The notes beneath the pieces are model-generated. The model made no database searches. It worked only from the letters and a program-made list of their open reading frames with translations, and had not been told where the DNA came from. A program made the translations under genes and the position numbers. This document shows, piece after piece, positions 7,897 to 17,241 of a stretch of DNA of 64,000 nt. The stretch lies in NCBI RefSeq assembly GCF_001905825.1, contig NZ_LIVV01000001.1:97473-161472 (forward strand). The letters run 5' to 3'. The DNA comes from Streptomyces sp. CB02009 (GTDB lineage Bacteria; Actinomycetota; Actinomycetes; Streptomycetales; Streptomycetaceae). Within the stretch, counting starts at the first letter, position 1, and each line of letters starts with the position of its first letter.

Positions 7897-9609
7897 TCAC
7901 AGCCGCGAGAGCTCCTCGACCAGGTCGTCGAGACCCAGCGGGCCCTGCGAGAGCGCCGCCATGTGCCAGGCCTTCGCGTCGAACGCGTCGCCGTGCGCCG
8001 CCCGCGCGTTGGCGCGGCCGAGCAGCCAGGCGCGCTCGCCCAGCTTGTAGCCGATGGCCTGGCCCGGCATCGACAGGTAGCGGGTCAGCTCGCTCTCCAC
8101 GAAGGACGGCGGGCGGCTGCTGTGCCGCTGGAAGAACTCCTGGGCCAGGTCCGGCGTCCACCGCTCGCCCGGGTGGAACGGCGACTCCGCCGGGATCTCC
8201 AGACCCAGGTGCATGCCGATGTCCACGATCACCCGGCACGCGCGCATCATCTGCCCGTCGAGGTAGCCGAGGCGCCGCTCCGCGTCGGGCAGGAAGCCGA
8301 GTTCGTCCATCAGGCGCTCCGCGTACAGCGCCCAGCCCTCGCAGTTGGCGCTGACCTTGCCGATGGTCGCCTGGTAGCGGGAGAGGCGGTCGGCGACGTG
8401 CACCCACTGGGCGAGCTGGAGGTGATGGCCGGGGACGCCCTCGTGGTACCAGGTCGACACCAGGTCGTACACCGGGAAGCGCGTCGTGCCGTCCACCGGG
8501 AGCCAGGTGCGGCCGGGCCGGGAGAAGTCCTCGGACGGACCGGTGTAGTACGGCGCGGCGGCGCCGCCCGCCGGGGCGATGCGGGACTCCACCCGCCGCA
8601 CCCGCTCGGCGAGTTCGAAGTGGGTGCCGTCGAGTGCCTCGATCGCCTCGTCCATGAGCTGCTGGAGCCAGACCCGGACCTCGTCGACCCCCTCGACATG
8701 GGTGCCGTGCTCGTCGAGGTGGGCGAGCGCCTCCCAGGGGCCGGCGCCCGGGAGGATCCGCTCGGCCTCGGTCCGCATCTCGCCGAGCAGCCGGTGGTAC
8801 TCGGTCCAGCCGTACGCGTACGCCTGGTCGAGGTCCAGGTCGGTGCCGTTGAAGTAGCGGGTCCAGCGCTGGTAGCGCTCCCGGCCCACCGTGTTCGGGG
8901 CGTCGGCGACGGCCGGGGCGTACACGTCCCGCATCCAGTCGCGCAGGGCCGTGACGGCCTCGGTGGCGCCCCGGCCCGCCTTCGCGAGCCCGGCGCGCAG
9001 GTCCTCGGGCAGGGTGTCGGGGGCCGCGGCGGCGAACTCCTCGAACCAGCCCGGCCTTCCGCTCTCCGCGCCCGCCCACTCGGTGAGCTGCTCGACGAAG
9101 GTGGCGGTGGGGCGCGGCCCGCCGAGGAGCTTGCGCTCCAGGCCGAGCGCGAGCGCAGCACGGTAGCCCTCGAGCGCGGCGGGGACCGCGCGCAGCCGGG
9201 CGGCGACCGAGGCCCAGTCCTCCTCGGTCTCGGTCGGCATCACCGTGAACACGATGCGGATGCTGTGCGCGGGGGAGCGCATGTTGCTGACCGTGCAGAG
9301 GCCCTCCTCGGCCTCGAACATGGCGAGTTCCGCCGTGAGGCGCTCCCGCAGCAGTCGGGCGCACCGCCGCTCGGCCTCGCTGTCCGCACCCGGGACGCGC
9401 TCCGCCGCGTCGAGCCGGGCGAGCGTGCGGCGGGCGAGGTCGGCCACGGCCCGCTGACCGGCCGGCGAGAAGTCGGGCAGCAGTCCGGCACTCTCCTTGA
9501 CTCCCAGGTACGTACCGGTGATCGGGTCGAGGGCGATGAGTGCGTCGACGTGTTCGTCGGCGACCTGGCGGGGCAGCGCGCTGCTGGAAGTCTCTGGCAT
9601 GGGGGTCAT
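7897..9609 (-). CDS. DUF885-family protein, putative metallopeptidase
   Basis: Predicted protein of 570 residues of the DUF885 family, which is distantly related to zinc metallopeptidases. The motif YHEGVPGHHLQLAQW (about 384-398) resembles the family's HExxH-like zinc site, and RYQATIGKVSANCEGWALY follows with a further conserved Glu. No signal peptide or membrane segment is seen, so it is likely cytoplasmic. The start at 9609 is supported by GGAG 8 nt upstream; a second ATG three codons on has none. Its position between two Lrp/AsnC regulators suggests a link to amino-acid or peptide metabolism, but this is inference. Confidence 0.85.
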   Translation of the reverse strand: MTPMPETSSSALPRQVADEHVDALIALDPITGTYLGVKESAGLLPDFSPAGQRAVADLARRTLARLDAAERVPGADSEAERRCARLLRERLTAELAMFEAEEGLCTVSNMRSPAHSIRIVFTVMPTETEEDWASVAARLRAVPAALEGYRAALALGLERKLLGGPRPTATFVEQLTEWAGAESGRPGWFEEFAAAAPDTLPEDLRAGLAKAGRGATEAVTALRDWMRDVYAPAVADAPNTVGRERYQRWTRYFNGTDLDLDQAYAYGWTEYHRLLGEMRTEAERILPGAGPWEALAHLDEHGTHVEGVDEVRVWLQQLMDEAIEALDGTHFELAERVRRVESRIAPAGGAAAPYYTGPSEDFSRPGRTWLPVDGTTRFPVYDLVSTWYHEGVPGHHLQLAQWVHVADRLSRYQATIGKVSANCEGWALYAERLMDELGFLPDAERRLGYLDGQMMRACRVIVDIGMHLGLEIPAESPFHPGERWTPDLAQEFFQRHSSRPPSFVESELTRYLSMPGQAIGYKLGERAWLLGRANARAAHGDAFDAKAWHMAALSQGPLGLDDLVEELSRL

Positions 9610-9649
9610 CCTGGCGTCTCCGGCGGGCTTGCGTCACCCTCGCCGAGGG

Positions 9650-10147
9650 TCAGTCGGCTGACATGGAGGGGCTCGGAACGGGCGGCAGAAGCGGGCCGCA
9701 CTCCCACTCCTGGAAGATCAGCCGCGTCTCGACGCGCGCCACCTCGCGGCGTGACGTGAACTCGTCGAGAACGAGTCGTTGCAGGTCGGCGGGGTCCGCC
9801 ACCGCCACGTGCACCAGGTAGTCGTCGGGTCCCGTCAGATGGAACAGCGCCCGGGACTCCGGCAGGGCCCTGATCCGGTCCACGAACGGACCGATCAGTT
9901 CCCGCCGGTGCGGCCGGACCTGGACGAGAAGGAGCGCTTCAAGCCCTCGGCCGAGTTTGGCTGGATCCAGTCGCAGCTGGTGTCCGAGGATCACGCCCGT
10001 GCGGCGAAGACGCGCCACCCGGTCCAGGCAGGTGGACGGTGCCACTCCGACCTCGGCGGCGAGTTCGCGGTAGGTGGTCCGGGCGTCGTTCTGCAGGAGG
10101 CGAAGAATGTGCAGATCGACCGCGTCCAGTACGACAGAATCGGCCAT
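9650..10147 (-). CDS. Lrp/AsnC-family transcriptional regulator
   Basis: Predicted protein of 165 residues: AsnC-type helix-turn-helix at the N-terminus (LDAVDLHILRLLQNDART, then VAPSTCLDRVARLRRTGVI) and RAM domain (ALLLVQVRPHRREL; LTGPDDYLVHVAVAD). It diverges from the PLP-dependent transsulfuration-type gene, 59 bp away, an arrangement typical of an Lrp protein controlling a neighbouring amino-acid enzyme. The ATG is 6 nt after TACGTT with no ribosome-binding site, which points to a leaderless transcript. It is only about 40% similar by eye to the other Lrp gene in the window and is not a recent duplicate. Confidence 0.9.
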   Translation of the reverse strand: MADSVVLDAVDLHILRLLQNDARTTYRELAAEVGVAPSTCLDRVARLRRTGVILGHQLRLDPAKLGRGLEALLLVQVRPHRRELIGPFVDRIRALPESRALFHLTGPDDYLVHVAVADPADLQRLVLDEFTSRREVARVETRLIFQEWECGPLLPPVPSPSMSAD

Positions 10148-10206
10148 CTGGCGAACGTAGCACGGCGATTTCCCGCTACTTCCCGGTATTCGTTCACAGT
10201 GCCGCC

Positions 10207-11448
10207 ATGGACGCCATGGACTGCGGCTCCTCGGACACCCCGAGGGCCCTCGCCACCGAAGCCGTGCACGCCGGCCGCGAAGACCTCGCCTCGCTCGGTC
10301 TGCACGCCCCGCCGATCGACCTGTCCACCACCTACCCCTCGTACGACGCCCGGGCCGAGGCCGCCCGCATCGACGAGTTCGCCACCACCGGTGCCCGGCT
10401 CGACGGGCCGCCGGTCTACGCCCGGCTGGACAACCCCACCGTCGCCCGCTTCGAGGAGGCCCTCGCCCGCCTGGAGGGCGCCGAGGCCGCCGTCGCGTTC
10501 GCCAGCGGCATGGCGGCCCTCACCGCCGTCCTCCTCGCCCGGGCGAGCCAGGGCCTGCGCCATGTCGTCGCGGTCCGTCCGCTCTACGGCTGCAGCGACC
10601 ACCTCCTCGACGCCGGACTCCTCGGCACCGAGGTGACCTGGACCGACCCGGCGGGCGTGGCGGACGCGATACGGCCCGACACCGGCCTGGTCATGGTGGA
10701 GTCGCCCGCCAACCCGACCCTCGCCGAGGCGGACATCCGCGCCCTCGCCCACTCCTGCGGCTCCGTGCCGCTCCTGGTCGACAACACCTTCGCCACGCCC
10801 GTGCTCCAGCGCCCGGTCGAGCAGGGCGCCCGCATCGTGCTGCACAGCGCGACCAAGTACCTCGGCGGCCACGGTGACGTGATGGGCGGCGTCGTCGCCT
10901 GCGACGAGGAGTTCGCCCGTACGCTCCGCCAGGTCCGCTTCGCCACCGGTGGCGTGCTGCACCCGCTCGCCGGCTACCTGCTGCTGCGCGGTCTCTCCAC
11001 CCTGCCGGTACGGGTGCGGGCCGCGTCGGGCACGGCGGCCGAGCTGGTACGGCGCCTCGCCACCGACCCCCGGATCGCCCAGGTCCACTACCCGCGGATC
11101 GGCGGCGCGATGATCGCCTTCGAGGTGTACGGCGACCCGCACGACGTCATCGCCGGCGTGCGGCTCATCACCCCCGCCGTCAGCCTCGGCAGCGTCGACA
11201 CCCTCATCCAGCACCCGGCCTCCATCAGCCACCGCATCGTGGCCGAGGGCGACCGGCGCTCGTCGGGCGTCAGCGACCGCCTGCTGCGGATGTCGGTCGG
11301 TCTCGAGGACGTCGAGGACCTCTGGCGGGATCTGACCTGGGCGCTCAGCGCTCCGCCCGCCGCACCCCTTCGTGCGGCTGCTCCTGCCGGGTCTCACGGG
11401 GCTCCGGCCGGGCGGCCGGTCGCGGTGCCGAGGCCAGCCGGGCTGTGA
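10207..11448 (+). CDS. Cys/Met-metabolism PLP-dependent enzyme (transsulfuration family)
   Basis: Predicted protein of 413 residues. Family motifs seen: [17 protein letters not shown], the active-site Tyr in [10 protein letters not shown], and the PLP lysine in [16 protein letters not shown]. Likely reactions are cystathionine gamma-lyase, methionine gamma-lyase or a related beta/gamma elimination; motifs alone do not decide. Two oddities: where relatives have about 18 residues between YPG and the GxMxSFEL strand, this one has only RIG; and the C-terminus carries about 35 extra residues rich in Ala and Pro after DLTWAL, encoded antisense to the end of the convergent acetyltransferase gene (104-bp overlap). 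Divergent Lrp/AsnC gene is the probable regulator. Confidence 0.85.
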   Translation: MDAMDCGSSDTPRALATEAVHAGREDLASLGLHAPPIDLSTTYPSYDARAEAARIDEFATTGARLDGPPVYARLDNPTVARFEEALARLEGAEAAVAFASGMAALTAVLLARASQGLRHVVAVRPLYGCSDHLLDAGLLGTEVTWTDPAGVADAIRPDTGLVMVESPANPTLAEADIRALAHSCGSVPLLVDNTFATPVLQRPVEQGARIVLHSATKYLGGHGDVMGGVVACDEEFARTLRQVRFATGGVLHPLAGYLLLRGLSTLPVRVRAASGTAAELVRRLATDPRIAQVHYPRIGGAMIAFEVYGDPHDVIAGVRLITPAVSLGSVDTLIQHPASISHRIVAEGDRRSSGVSDRLLRMSVGLEDVEDLWRDLTWALSAPPAAPLRAAAPAGSHGAPAGRPVAVPRPAGL

Positions 11449-12799
11449 TCACCAGGGTGCCCTCCTCGATCTGGTAGTCGAGGGGGAGGTTCAGCGCCCG
11501 CATCGCGGCCACCATCCCCGTGTTGGACGACTGCGTCACCGCGTACACGCTCGCGCACCCGGCCTCCTCGGCCATCGCCACCAGCCTGCCGAGGAGCTCG
11601 GAGCCGATGCCGCGCCGCTGCCAGTCGTCCTCCACCATCAGCGCCACCTCGGTCTCGTCGCCGTCCCAGAGCAGATGCCCGAGGGCGACGAGCCGGCCGG
11701 AGGCCGTCTGGACGGCGAGGGTGCGTCCGAAGCGGGGGCTGAGCAGGTGGTCGAGGTAGCGGTCGGCGTCGCCGACGGGGCCGTGGTAGCGCAGGCCGAG
11801 GGTCCGCGCCGAGCAGCGGTCGTGCATGGCGCGCGCGGCGGGCAGGTCGCGCTGGTCGGCGCGGCGGACGGTGATCTCGTTGCCCTCGGGCAGGGTCAGC
11901 ACGTCCTGGCTGCGGGGGACGCGGGGGCCGAGCCGGGCGTCGAGCTCCACGAGGGCGCGGGCCCGGGCGAACTCGGTCGGGGTGAAGGGGAGGTAGGGCC
12001 GCTCCACGATGAGCGTGCCCCCGTTGGGGTCGCGCAGCCGCATCACGGTCTCCTCCAGGACGCCCTCGACCGGGGCCTGTTCCCCGGTGGGGCGGCCGGT
12101 GAGGGAGACGGCGGGCACCGAGTGGAGGGTGCAGCGGCCCAGGAGCTGGCGCAGCGCGAGCGGCAGCTCGGCCGCGTCGAGCGCCGTACGGGTGGCCAGG
12201 CCGAGGACCCGGGTCGGGGTGTCGACCAGGTCGTGGGCATCGGCCCGCTCGGTCCAGGTGTCACGGCCACCGGCCGCCGCCGTCTCCCGGGCGAGGGTGT
12301 GCGCGGAGAGGTCGGCGGGGGCCCGCAGCAGGAACTCGTCGACCGTGCCGTCGGCGAGCGGATGCGTCTGGAGGGTGAGGATGTCCACGCCCAGGCGGGC
12401 GAGGACCGTGCACAGCGCGGCGAGGCTGCCCGGCGTGTCCGCGACGGTGGTCCGCATCCGCCACAGCGCGGTCTCGACGGGCACCACGGGCCCCGTCTCC
12501 TCCCGGCCCTCCCCGGCGCTCGCCGGTTCGGTCACGGAGAAGTGCCCGCCGGTGTGCCCGGCGGGCGGGGCATGGCTCGCATGACTGCGCCTCCGTGCCC
12601 ACCAGGTGTGGAAGGCGGCGGTGGCGACCAGCGCGATCGCCGAGAACACCAGCAGGTAGGGCCCGTCGGGCCCCTTGGCGATGGTCTTGGCGATCGTGTC
12701 GGCCACCACCACCGCGGTGAACAGCGCGGCGAGCTCGATCAGGTCGTGCCGCCAGTGGTGCGGACGGCGGGCGCTCTTCGAAGACGTCACATCGGTCAT
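11345..12799 (-). CDS. Membrane-anchored ACT domain - GNAT acetyltransferase fusion
   Basis: Predicted protein of 484 residues. Two hydrophobic helices (about 19-38 and 47-66, IELAALFTAVVVADTIAKTI and PYLLVFSAIALVATAAFHTW) are followed by an acidic linker, an ACT-like domain (about 115-185, TTVADTPGSLAALCTVLARL), a middle region and a C-terminal GNAT domain (about 305-460, ITVRRADQRDLPAARAMHDR; acetyl-CoA loop DDWQRRGIGSELLGRLVAMA). ACT domains bind amino acids, so the enzyme may be allosterically controlled protein or metabolite acetylase. Substrate unknown. The 3' end overlaps the convergent PLP-enzyme gene. Confidence 0.8.
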   Translation of the reverse strand: MTDVTSSKSARRPHHWRHDLIELAALFTAVVVADTIAKTIAKGPDGPYLLVFSAIALVATAAFHTWWARRRSHASHAPPAGHTGGHFSVTEPASAGEGREETGPVVPVETALWRMRTTVADTPGSLAALCTVLARLGVDILTLQTHPLADGTVDEFLLRAPADLSAHTLARETAAAGGRDTWTERADAHDLVDTPTRVLGLATRTALDAAELPLALRQLLGRCTLHSVPAVSLTGRPTGEQAPVEGVLEETVMRLRDPNGGTLIVERPYLPFTPTEFARARALVELDARLGPRVPRSQDVLTLPEGNEITVRRADQRDLPAARAMHDRCSARTLGLRYHGPVGDADRYLDHLLSPRFGRTLAVQTASGRLVALGHLLWDGDETEVALMVEDDWQRRGIGSELLGRLVAMAEEAGCASVYAVTQSSNTGMVAAMRALNLPLDYQIEEGTLVITARLASAPRPAARPEPRETRQEQPHEGVRRAER

Positions 12800-12887
12800 G
12801 ACCTCACTGTGACCCAGTGGTGTTGCGTGATCACGAACGCTTTGTGACTGACGGGTTAAGCGCCCATCTGGCGGCTTAAAGAACGAT

Positions 12888-15731
12888 TCAGACCGTTTCT
12901 GTCAGAGGCTGATCGGCCCCCCGGCCGAGTGCGCCCGACAGCCGCTTCGCCTGGACGACGAACTGCGCGGCACTCCGCGTCGAGGCCATCGCGTCCAGCC
13001 CCGCCACCTCGCCCCGGGCCCCGCACCGCTCCACACAGTCCGCCGCGACCGCGAGCACCTCGCCCAGACCGTGCACCGGCTTCTCCGCGCCGAGCAGCTC
13101 CGGCAGGATCGGCTCAAGGACCGCCCAGACCGTGCCGTACGCGCCCGTGGCGGCCGTCGTCCGGAGCGCGTCCGCCAGCCGGTTCGGCTTCACCGAACCC
13201 TCCAGGACCAGCCACGCCAGCTCCGTGCCGAGTCGCCGGGCGTCCAGGTCGCCCCCCGACGCCAGGACCAGCAGCGCGTCCACGGCGCGCAGCCGGTCGT
13301 CCGCGTCCTGAGAGCCCAGACCGCACGCCACGGCGAGATGGACCGCCCGGCCCGCCGGGCCGCCCGCCTCGGCGAGCGCGGTGAGCGGTTCGGTCACCCC
13401 GCGCTGGTCCGCGTCGGCCCCCGAGGCGAGGGAGGACAGCACACACGCCGCCACGAACTCGCGGTCCACCGGCAGCGCCGCGGCCCAGTGCGCCCGCGTG
13501 TCCAGCCAGTGGTAGCAGCGACGGGGAGTCGCCGCCAGCTCACCGCCCAGCCAGCGGAAGGGCGCCGGGAACTCCTTGCGCACCACGGGACGGTCGTCGA
13601 TCTCGACGACGGTCCGGTCCGTCAGCCACCACTTCTGCGAGGCCCGGTCCTTCCCCCTGGGCAGGAACCGCACCCTCGTCCCCAGCGGATCCCCCGCCCG
13701 CAGCCACGCGGCGAGCCGGTCTCCCGCCCGGGTGCCGAGCGCCACGGCCTCCTCGGCCGCCCGCGCGCCCGACGGATCCCGGCGCCCGACCCGGAGCAGC
13801 GCCTGGGCGAAGTCGGCCGGGGCCGGCTCGACACCCGCCTCCCGGTACCCGCTCAGCCGCTCCACCAGCACCATCGGCTCGATCTCACCGGTGTGCAGGG
13901 TCGGCGCGGCGAGCAGGAACGGCAGCGCGTCCGTGCCGATCAGGCCGGCCATCTCCCACAGCCGCGCGTCCATGATCCCCGACAGCGCCTCATGGTGGCA
14001 GGCCTTCCGGTTGTTGCCCTTCGCCCGCCCGGCGTCGACGCGCCACCCCGGCAGAAGACCCAGCAGCCCCGCGAGAACCACCTCCAGCCCCTGGGTGTGG
14101 TGGCTGAAGTAGTGCTGGTGCTCCCAGTGCTCCGCGGGGAACGCCTCGCGCACCGCCGCCTCGAGCCCCGCCCGGTCCCGCCGCGCGAGCCGCACCAGGC
14201 CGTCGAGCGTCCGCTCGAACGCCGCCGAGTCCTGGTACCGGCCCCTCGTCAGCAGCTCCTCCACCAGCGCCTCGACCGACGTCGCCGGCGGAGCCACCCG
14301 CTCCCGCTCCGGCACCGGCGGCAGGATCTCCTCGTACGGGACCCCGGCCGCCACCTCCAGATCGCTCCCGAACAGCGCCGCGGCCGCCGGACGGTGCACC
14401 GGACTCAGCTGACCGGCCTGCTCGGCCAGCTCACGGCGTACGGAGGCGTCCACCGCCGCCGCATGACGGCCCACCAGCTTCAGGGCCCGCTCCTGGATCG
14501 CGGTGTCCTCATGGCCGAAGGCCTCCGCCACGGCCGGCAGCAGCTCCGCCACCGCGCCGGGCTCCCGCGCCAGCACCTTGCCGACCAGCGTCAACTGCGC
14601 CCGCACCAGCTTCTTCTCGGTGCGGAACAGCACCCCGCCCGTCATCTCGGCCAGCACACCGGCCGACAGCGCGCCGTCCGCGGCGAGGCCCGCGAGGACC
14701 TCCTGCGCGTACCCCGCCACCGGGGACGGCGCGTCGGCCGTCATCCCGATCCAGTCCGGGATCCGCTCCCGGCGCTCGTCCGCGCTCGGCTCGACGAGCC
14801 GCAGCACCTCCAGCGGGAACCGCAGGTCCCGGGCCCGGCCGCCGCGCAGCAGCCGGGAGACGCACAGGTCCACGACCTGGGCCCGGTCGAGCACGCCCTC
14901 GGCGACGAGCGTCGCGAGCGCGGTCGGCCAGTGCGTCGGCGCCTCGGGTCCGACCGACCAGGTCAGCCGGTCGGGCGTCTCGGCCATGCCGAGCGCGTGC
15001 GGCACGAGCACCCGCGTGTGCGTGTCCTTCCTGAGCCGCTCCAGCAGGCGCGCGTCGGTGATCTCCCGCGTCCACGCGAGGACATAGCCGTCGGTCGCGG
15101 GCACCGCGCACCCGGAGCGCTCCACGAGTCCGCGGATCAGGCCGTAACTGCTCTCCGCCACGGCCGGCCGCGCCGCGAGCCGCTGCGCCACGTCCGCCGT
15201 CCACGCCTGATCACGGCCGGCGAGCACCTGGAGGACCAGGGTGCCGTCCTCGGAGCGCCAGCTCAGCAGGTCGCGCCCGCCGAGCCAGGTCGCCGTCGCC
15301 GCCGCGCCCGTCTGACAGCCCGCGCCCGCCACGTACAGCGCGCGCCGCACGGCCGTCGCCTCGTTCCACCGCTTCCAGTCCCAGCCGCGCACCTCGGACC
15401 GCAGGGACTTCAACTGCCCGAGGGCGGTCTTCCGGGCGGCGGCGTCCAGCGGCTCCAGGAGCGCCGGCACCTTGTGGGCGCGCCCTTTGCGCACCACCGC
15501 CAGCAACTGCTCGACCGGGGTGCCCCCCTCCGTACCGCCCGCACCGTCCGCGCCGCCCTTGCCGGCGCCCGTGCGCGCCGCGGCGTCGCCCGCCGTCACC
15601 GTGTCGTTCCCCGCCCCGCGCACCACAGCGCTCCTCACCTTCGTCATCATGCTGCCCACCACCCTGTTCACCAGGCTGTTCCCCACCTCTGTCCCCGCGC
15701 CGCCCACCGTCGGCCCGGCGCTCCCCGTCAT
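12888..15731 (-). CDS. Large helical-repeat protein, DUF6493-like
   Basis: Predicted protein of 947 residues. After a low-complexity N-terminus (about 1-70) comes VEQLLAVVRKGRAHKVPALL and a region with WDWKRWNEATAVRRAL, which I associate with DUF6493; the rest is Ala/Leu-rich helical sequence that resembles HEAT-type repeats (FGHEDTAIQERALKLVGRHA). No enzyme motif, signal peptide or membrane segment is recognised. Its ATG overlaps the stop of the SWIM gene (ATGA), so both are made from one mRNA in coupled fashion, which implies a joint function. The DUF assignment is from memory and unverified. A long open frame continuing upstream is a shadow of the SWIM gene. Confidence 0.75.
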   Translation of the reverse strand: MTGSAGPTVGGAGTEVGNSLVNRVVGSMMTKVRSAVVRGAGNDTVTAGDAAARTGAGKGGADGAGGTEGGTPVEQLLAVVRKGRAHKVPALLEPLDAAARKTALGQLKSLRSEVRGWDWKRWNEATAVRRALYVAGAGCQTGAAATATWLGGRDLLSWRSEDGTLVLQVLAGRDQAWTADVAQRLAARPAVAESSYGLIRGLVERSGCAVPATDGYVLAWTREITDARLLERLRKDTHTRVLVPHALGMAETPDRLTWSVGPEAPTHWPTALATLVAEGVLDRAQVVDLCVSRLLRGGRARDLRFPLEVLRLVEPSADERRERIPDWIGMTADAPSPVAGYAQEVLAGLAADGALSAGVLAEMTGGVLFRTEKKLVRAQLTLVGKVLAREPGAVAELLPAVAEAFGHEDTAIQERALKLVGRHAAAVDASVRRELAEQAGQLSPVHRPAAAALFGSDLEVAAGVPYEEILPPVPERERVAPPATSVEALVEELLTRGRYQDSAAFERTLDGLVRLARRDRAGLEAAVREAFPAEHWEHQHYFSHHTQGLEVVLAGLLGLLPGWRVDAGRAKGNNRKACHHEALSGIMDARLWEMAGLIGTDALPFLLAAPTLHTGEIEPMVLVERLSGYREAGVEPAPADFAQALLRVGRRDPSGARAAEEAVALGTRAGDRLAAWLRAGDPLGTRVRFLPRGKDRASQKWWLTDRTVVEIDDRPVVRKEFPAPFRWLGGELAATPRRCYHWLDTRAHWAAALPVDREFVAACVLSSLASGADADQRGVTEPLTALAEAGGPAGRAVHLAVACGLGSQDADDRLRAVDALLVLASGGDLDARRLGTELAWLVLEGSVKPNRLADALRTTAATGAYGTVWAVLEPILPELLGAEKPVHGLGEVLAVAADCVERCGARGEVAGLDAMASTRSAAQFVVQAKRLSGALGRGADQPLTETV

Positions 15732-17137
15732 CGCGCAGCTCCGGCGACCGCCGTGTCGTCGGCCCCGGCGGCGACGGGCTCGGGCCTCGCGCCGCGCCGC
15801 ACCATCCGGACCGCGAGCGCGTGCTTGCACGGGCCGCGCCGGCCCCGGTAGTCGGCCCACCACTGGCAGGTGCAGCTCAGCACCCCGTCCGACTCCCGCA
15901 CCCGGTAGCGCCGTTCGCCCGAGGCCACCGTCGCCAGCTCGCCCTCGACGGTCACCGCGCCCTCCGCGACCAGCCGCCGGGCGCTCACCAGGCGCGGGTT
16001 GTGCCGCTCGGCGCGGTCCGCGTCGTACGGCAGCTCCCGGTGGAAGTACGCCGCGTCCGCCACGTCGTACCCCACGCGCCCGGCCGTCCCGAGCCGGGTC
16101 AGGGCCGCCCGCACCCGGTCGACCGTGAGCCCGGCCTGCGCCGCCAGGTCGGCCGGGTCGATCCGCGGCTCCCAGGCCAGCAGCACCGCGACCAGCTCGG
16201 CGTCCTGCGCGGCCTCCTCCGTCGCGAGGGCCTCGAGGACCCCGCCCTCGCCGGAGAAGCCCCGCGCGGCATCGGGCGACAGCGTCAGCGTGAGCCGCAT
16301 GCCCGGCAGGACCACCTCCCAGGCGCTCGCCGTGGCCAGGGTGCCGTCCGGCACCGGCCCGTACACCCGGAGACCCGTCGCGTGCCGCAGCACCCGTTCC
16401 AGGGCGACGAGCCGGTCGGGTCCCGGCAGGCACACCGCGCCCGGGCCGGGCCGAGTCGTCGGCCGCAGCGTCCGGCCGGACTGCGTGATCCACATCGGCC
16501 CGCGTCCACGGGCCTGGTTGCGCGGCAGGGAGCGGAGGAAGCGGACGGCCTCCGCCCCGCTCAGCTCGGCCCGCAGGTCGAACCGTGCCGAGGCGACCTG
16601 CGCCTCGGCGAAGCCCCGCAGCCAGCGGTCCGGCAGCGGAACCTTCTTCTCCACGACGGCCCCCGCGAGCGTCGTCACCGCCATCTCCTCCGGACCCACC
16701 CGGAGGTGCAGCGGGTCGTCCCCCGTCATCCGCGACAGCGCCTCGCGCAGCGGGTTGTTGACGTCGACGTTGGTCGTCCCGTGCCCCGTCTCCGCACCGC
16801 CGAGCCCCTCGTCGAGCACGTCCAGGCGCGCGTACACCCCGCCGCAGCCGGAGAACGACTCGAACCGCAGCCGGTCCCCGTTCCCCGTCACCACCGGGTC
16901 GAGCGACCCCGGCCGTATCCGCTGGAAGTAGCGGGCCGCGGCCACGTCGGCGACCGCCAGCAGACCGCGGGCCGCGACCTGCGGCGAGGCCAGGAAGCCG
17001 GCGAAGAAACGGGGATGGGCCTCGGCCCCGCGGGGTGTGAGACCCCCCGCGGTCTCCAGGCCGAGGAGCCGGCCGGAGCCCGTGGACTGCAGCGCGGAAG
17101 GGCGGACGTAGGCGAGTGCCTGTACGGATCGCGTCAT
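15728..17137 (-). CDS. SWIM zinc-finger protein
   Basis: Predicted protein of 469 residues. The C-terminal SWIM finger is CTC-x12-plus-CKH (CTCQWWADYRGRRGPCKHAL, about 419-438), matching CxCx(n)CxH. The remainder has no recognised motif; YFQRIRPGSLDPVVT and ARFFAGFL-type segments are typical of the bacterial SWIM proteins found beside MoxR/VWA or DUF6493 genes. SWIM fingers bind DNA or protein. ATG 17137 is 7 nt after TAACGT, so the transcript is probably leaderless; a TTG start 10 codons upstream is less likely. The gene overlaps the downstream large protein by 4 bp. Confidence 0.88.
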   Translation of the reverse strand: MTRSVQALAYVRPSALQSTGSGRLLGLETAGGLTPRGAEAHPRFFAGFLASPQVAARGLLAVADVAAARYFQRIRPGSLDPVVTGNGDRLRFESFSGCGGVYARLDVLDEGLGGAETGHGTTNVDVNNPLREALSRMTGDDPLHLRVGPEEMAVTTLAGAVVEKKVPLPDRWLRGFAEAQVASARFDLRAELSGAEAVRFLRSLPRNQARGRGPMWITQSGRTLRPTTRPGPGAVCLPGPDRLVALERVLRHATGLRVYGPVPDGTLATASAWEVVLPGMRLTLTLSPDAARGFSGEGGVLEALATEEAAQDAELVAVLLAWEPRIDPADLAAQAGLTVDRVRAALTRLGTAGRVGYDVADAAYFHRELPYDADRAERHNPRLVSARRLVAEGAVTVEGELATVASGERRYRVRESDGVLSCTCQWWADYRGRRGPCKHALAVRMVRRGARPEPVAAGADDTAVAGAAR

Positions 17138-17241
17138 GGAAACGACGTTAGGACCCGGCACTGACAATCACCGGGGAACGGGTGCCCGTCCGGCCGTCAC
17201 GACCGTCGGACACCCGCCCCCGCACCCCTTCCGACCAGGCA

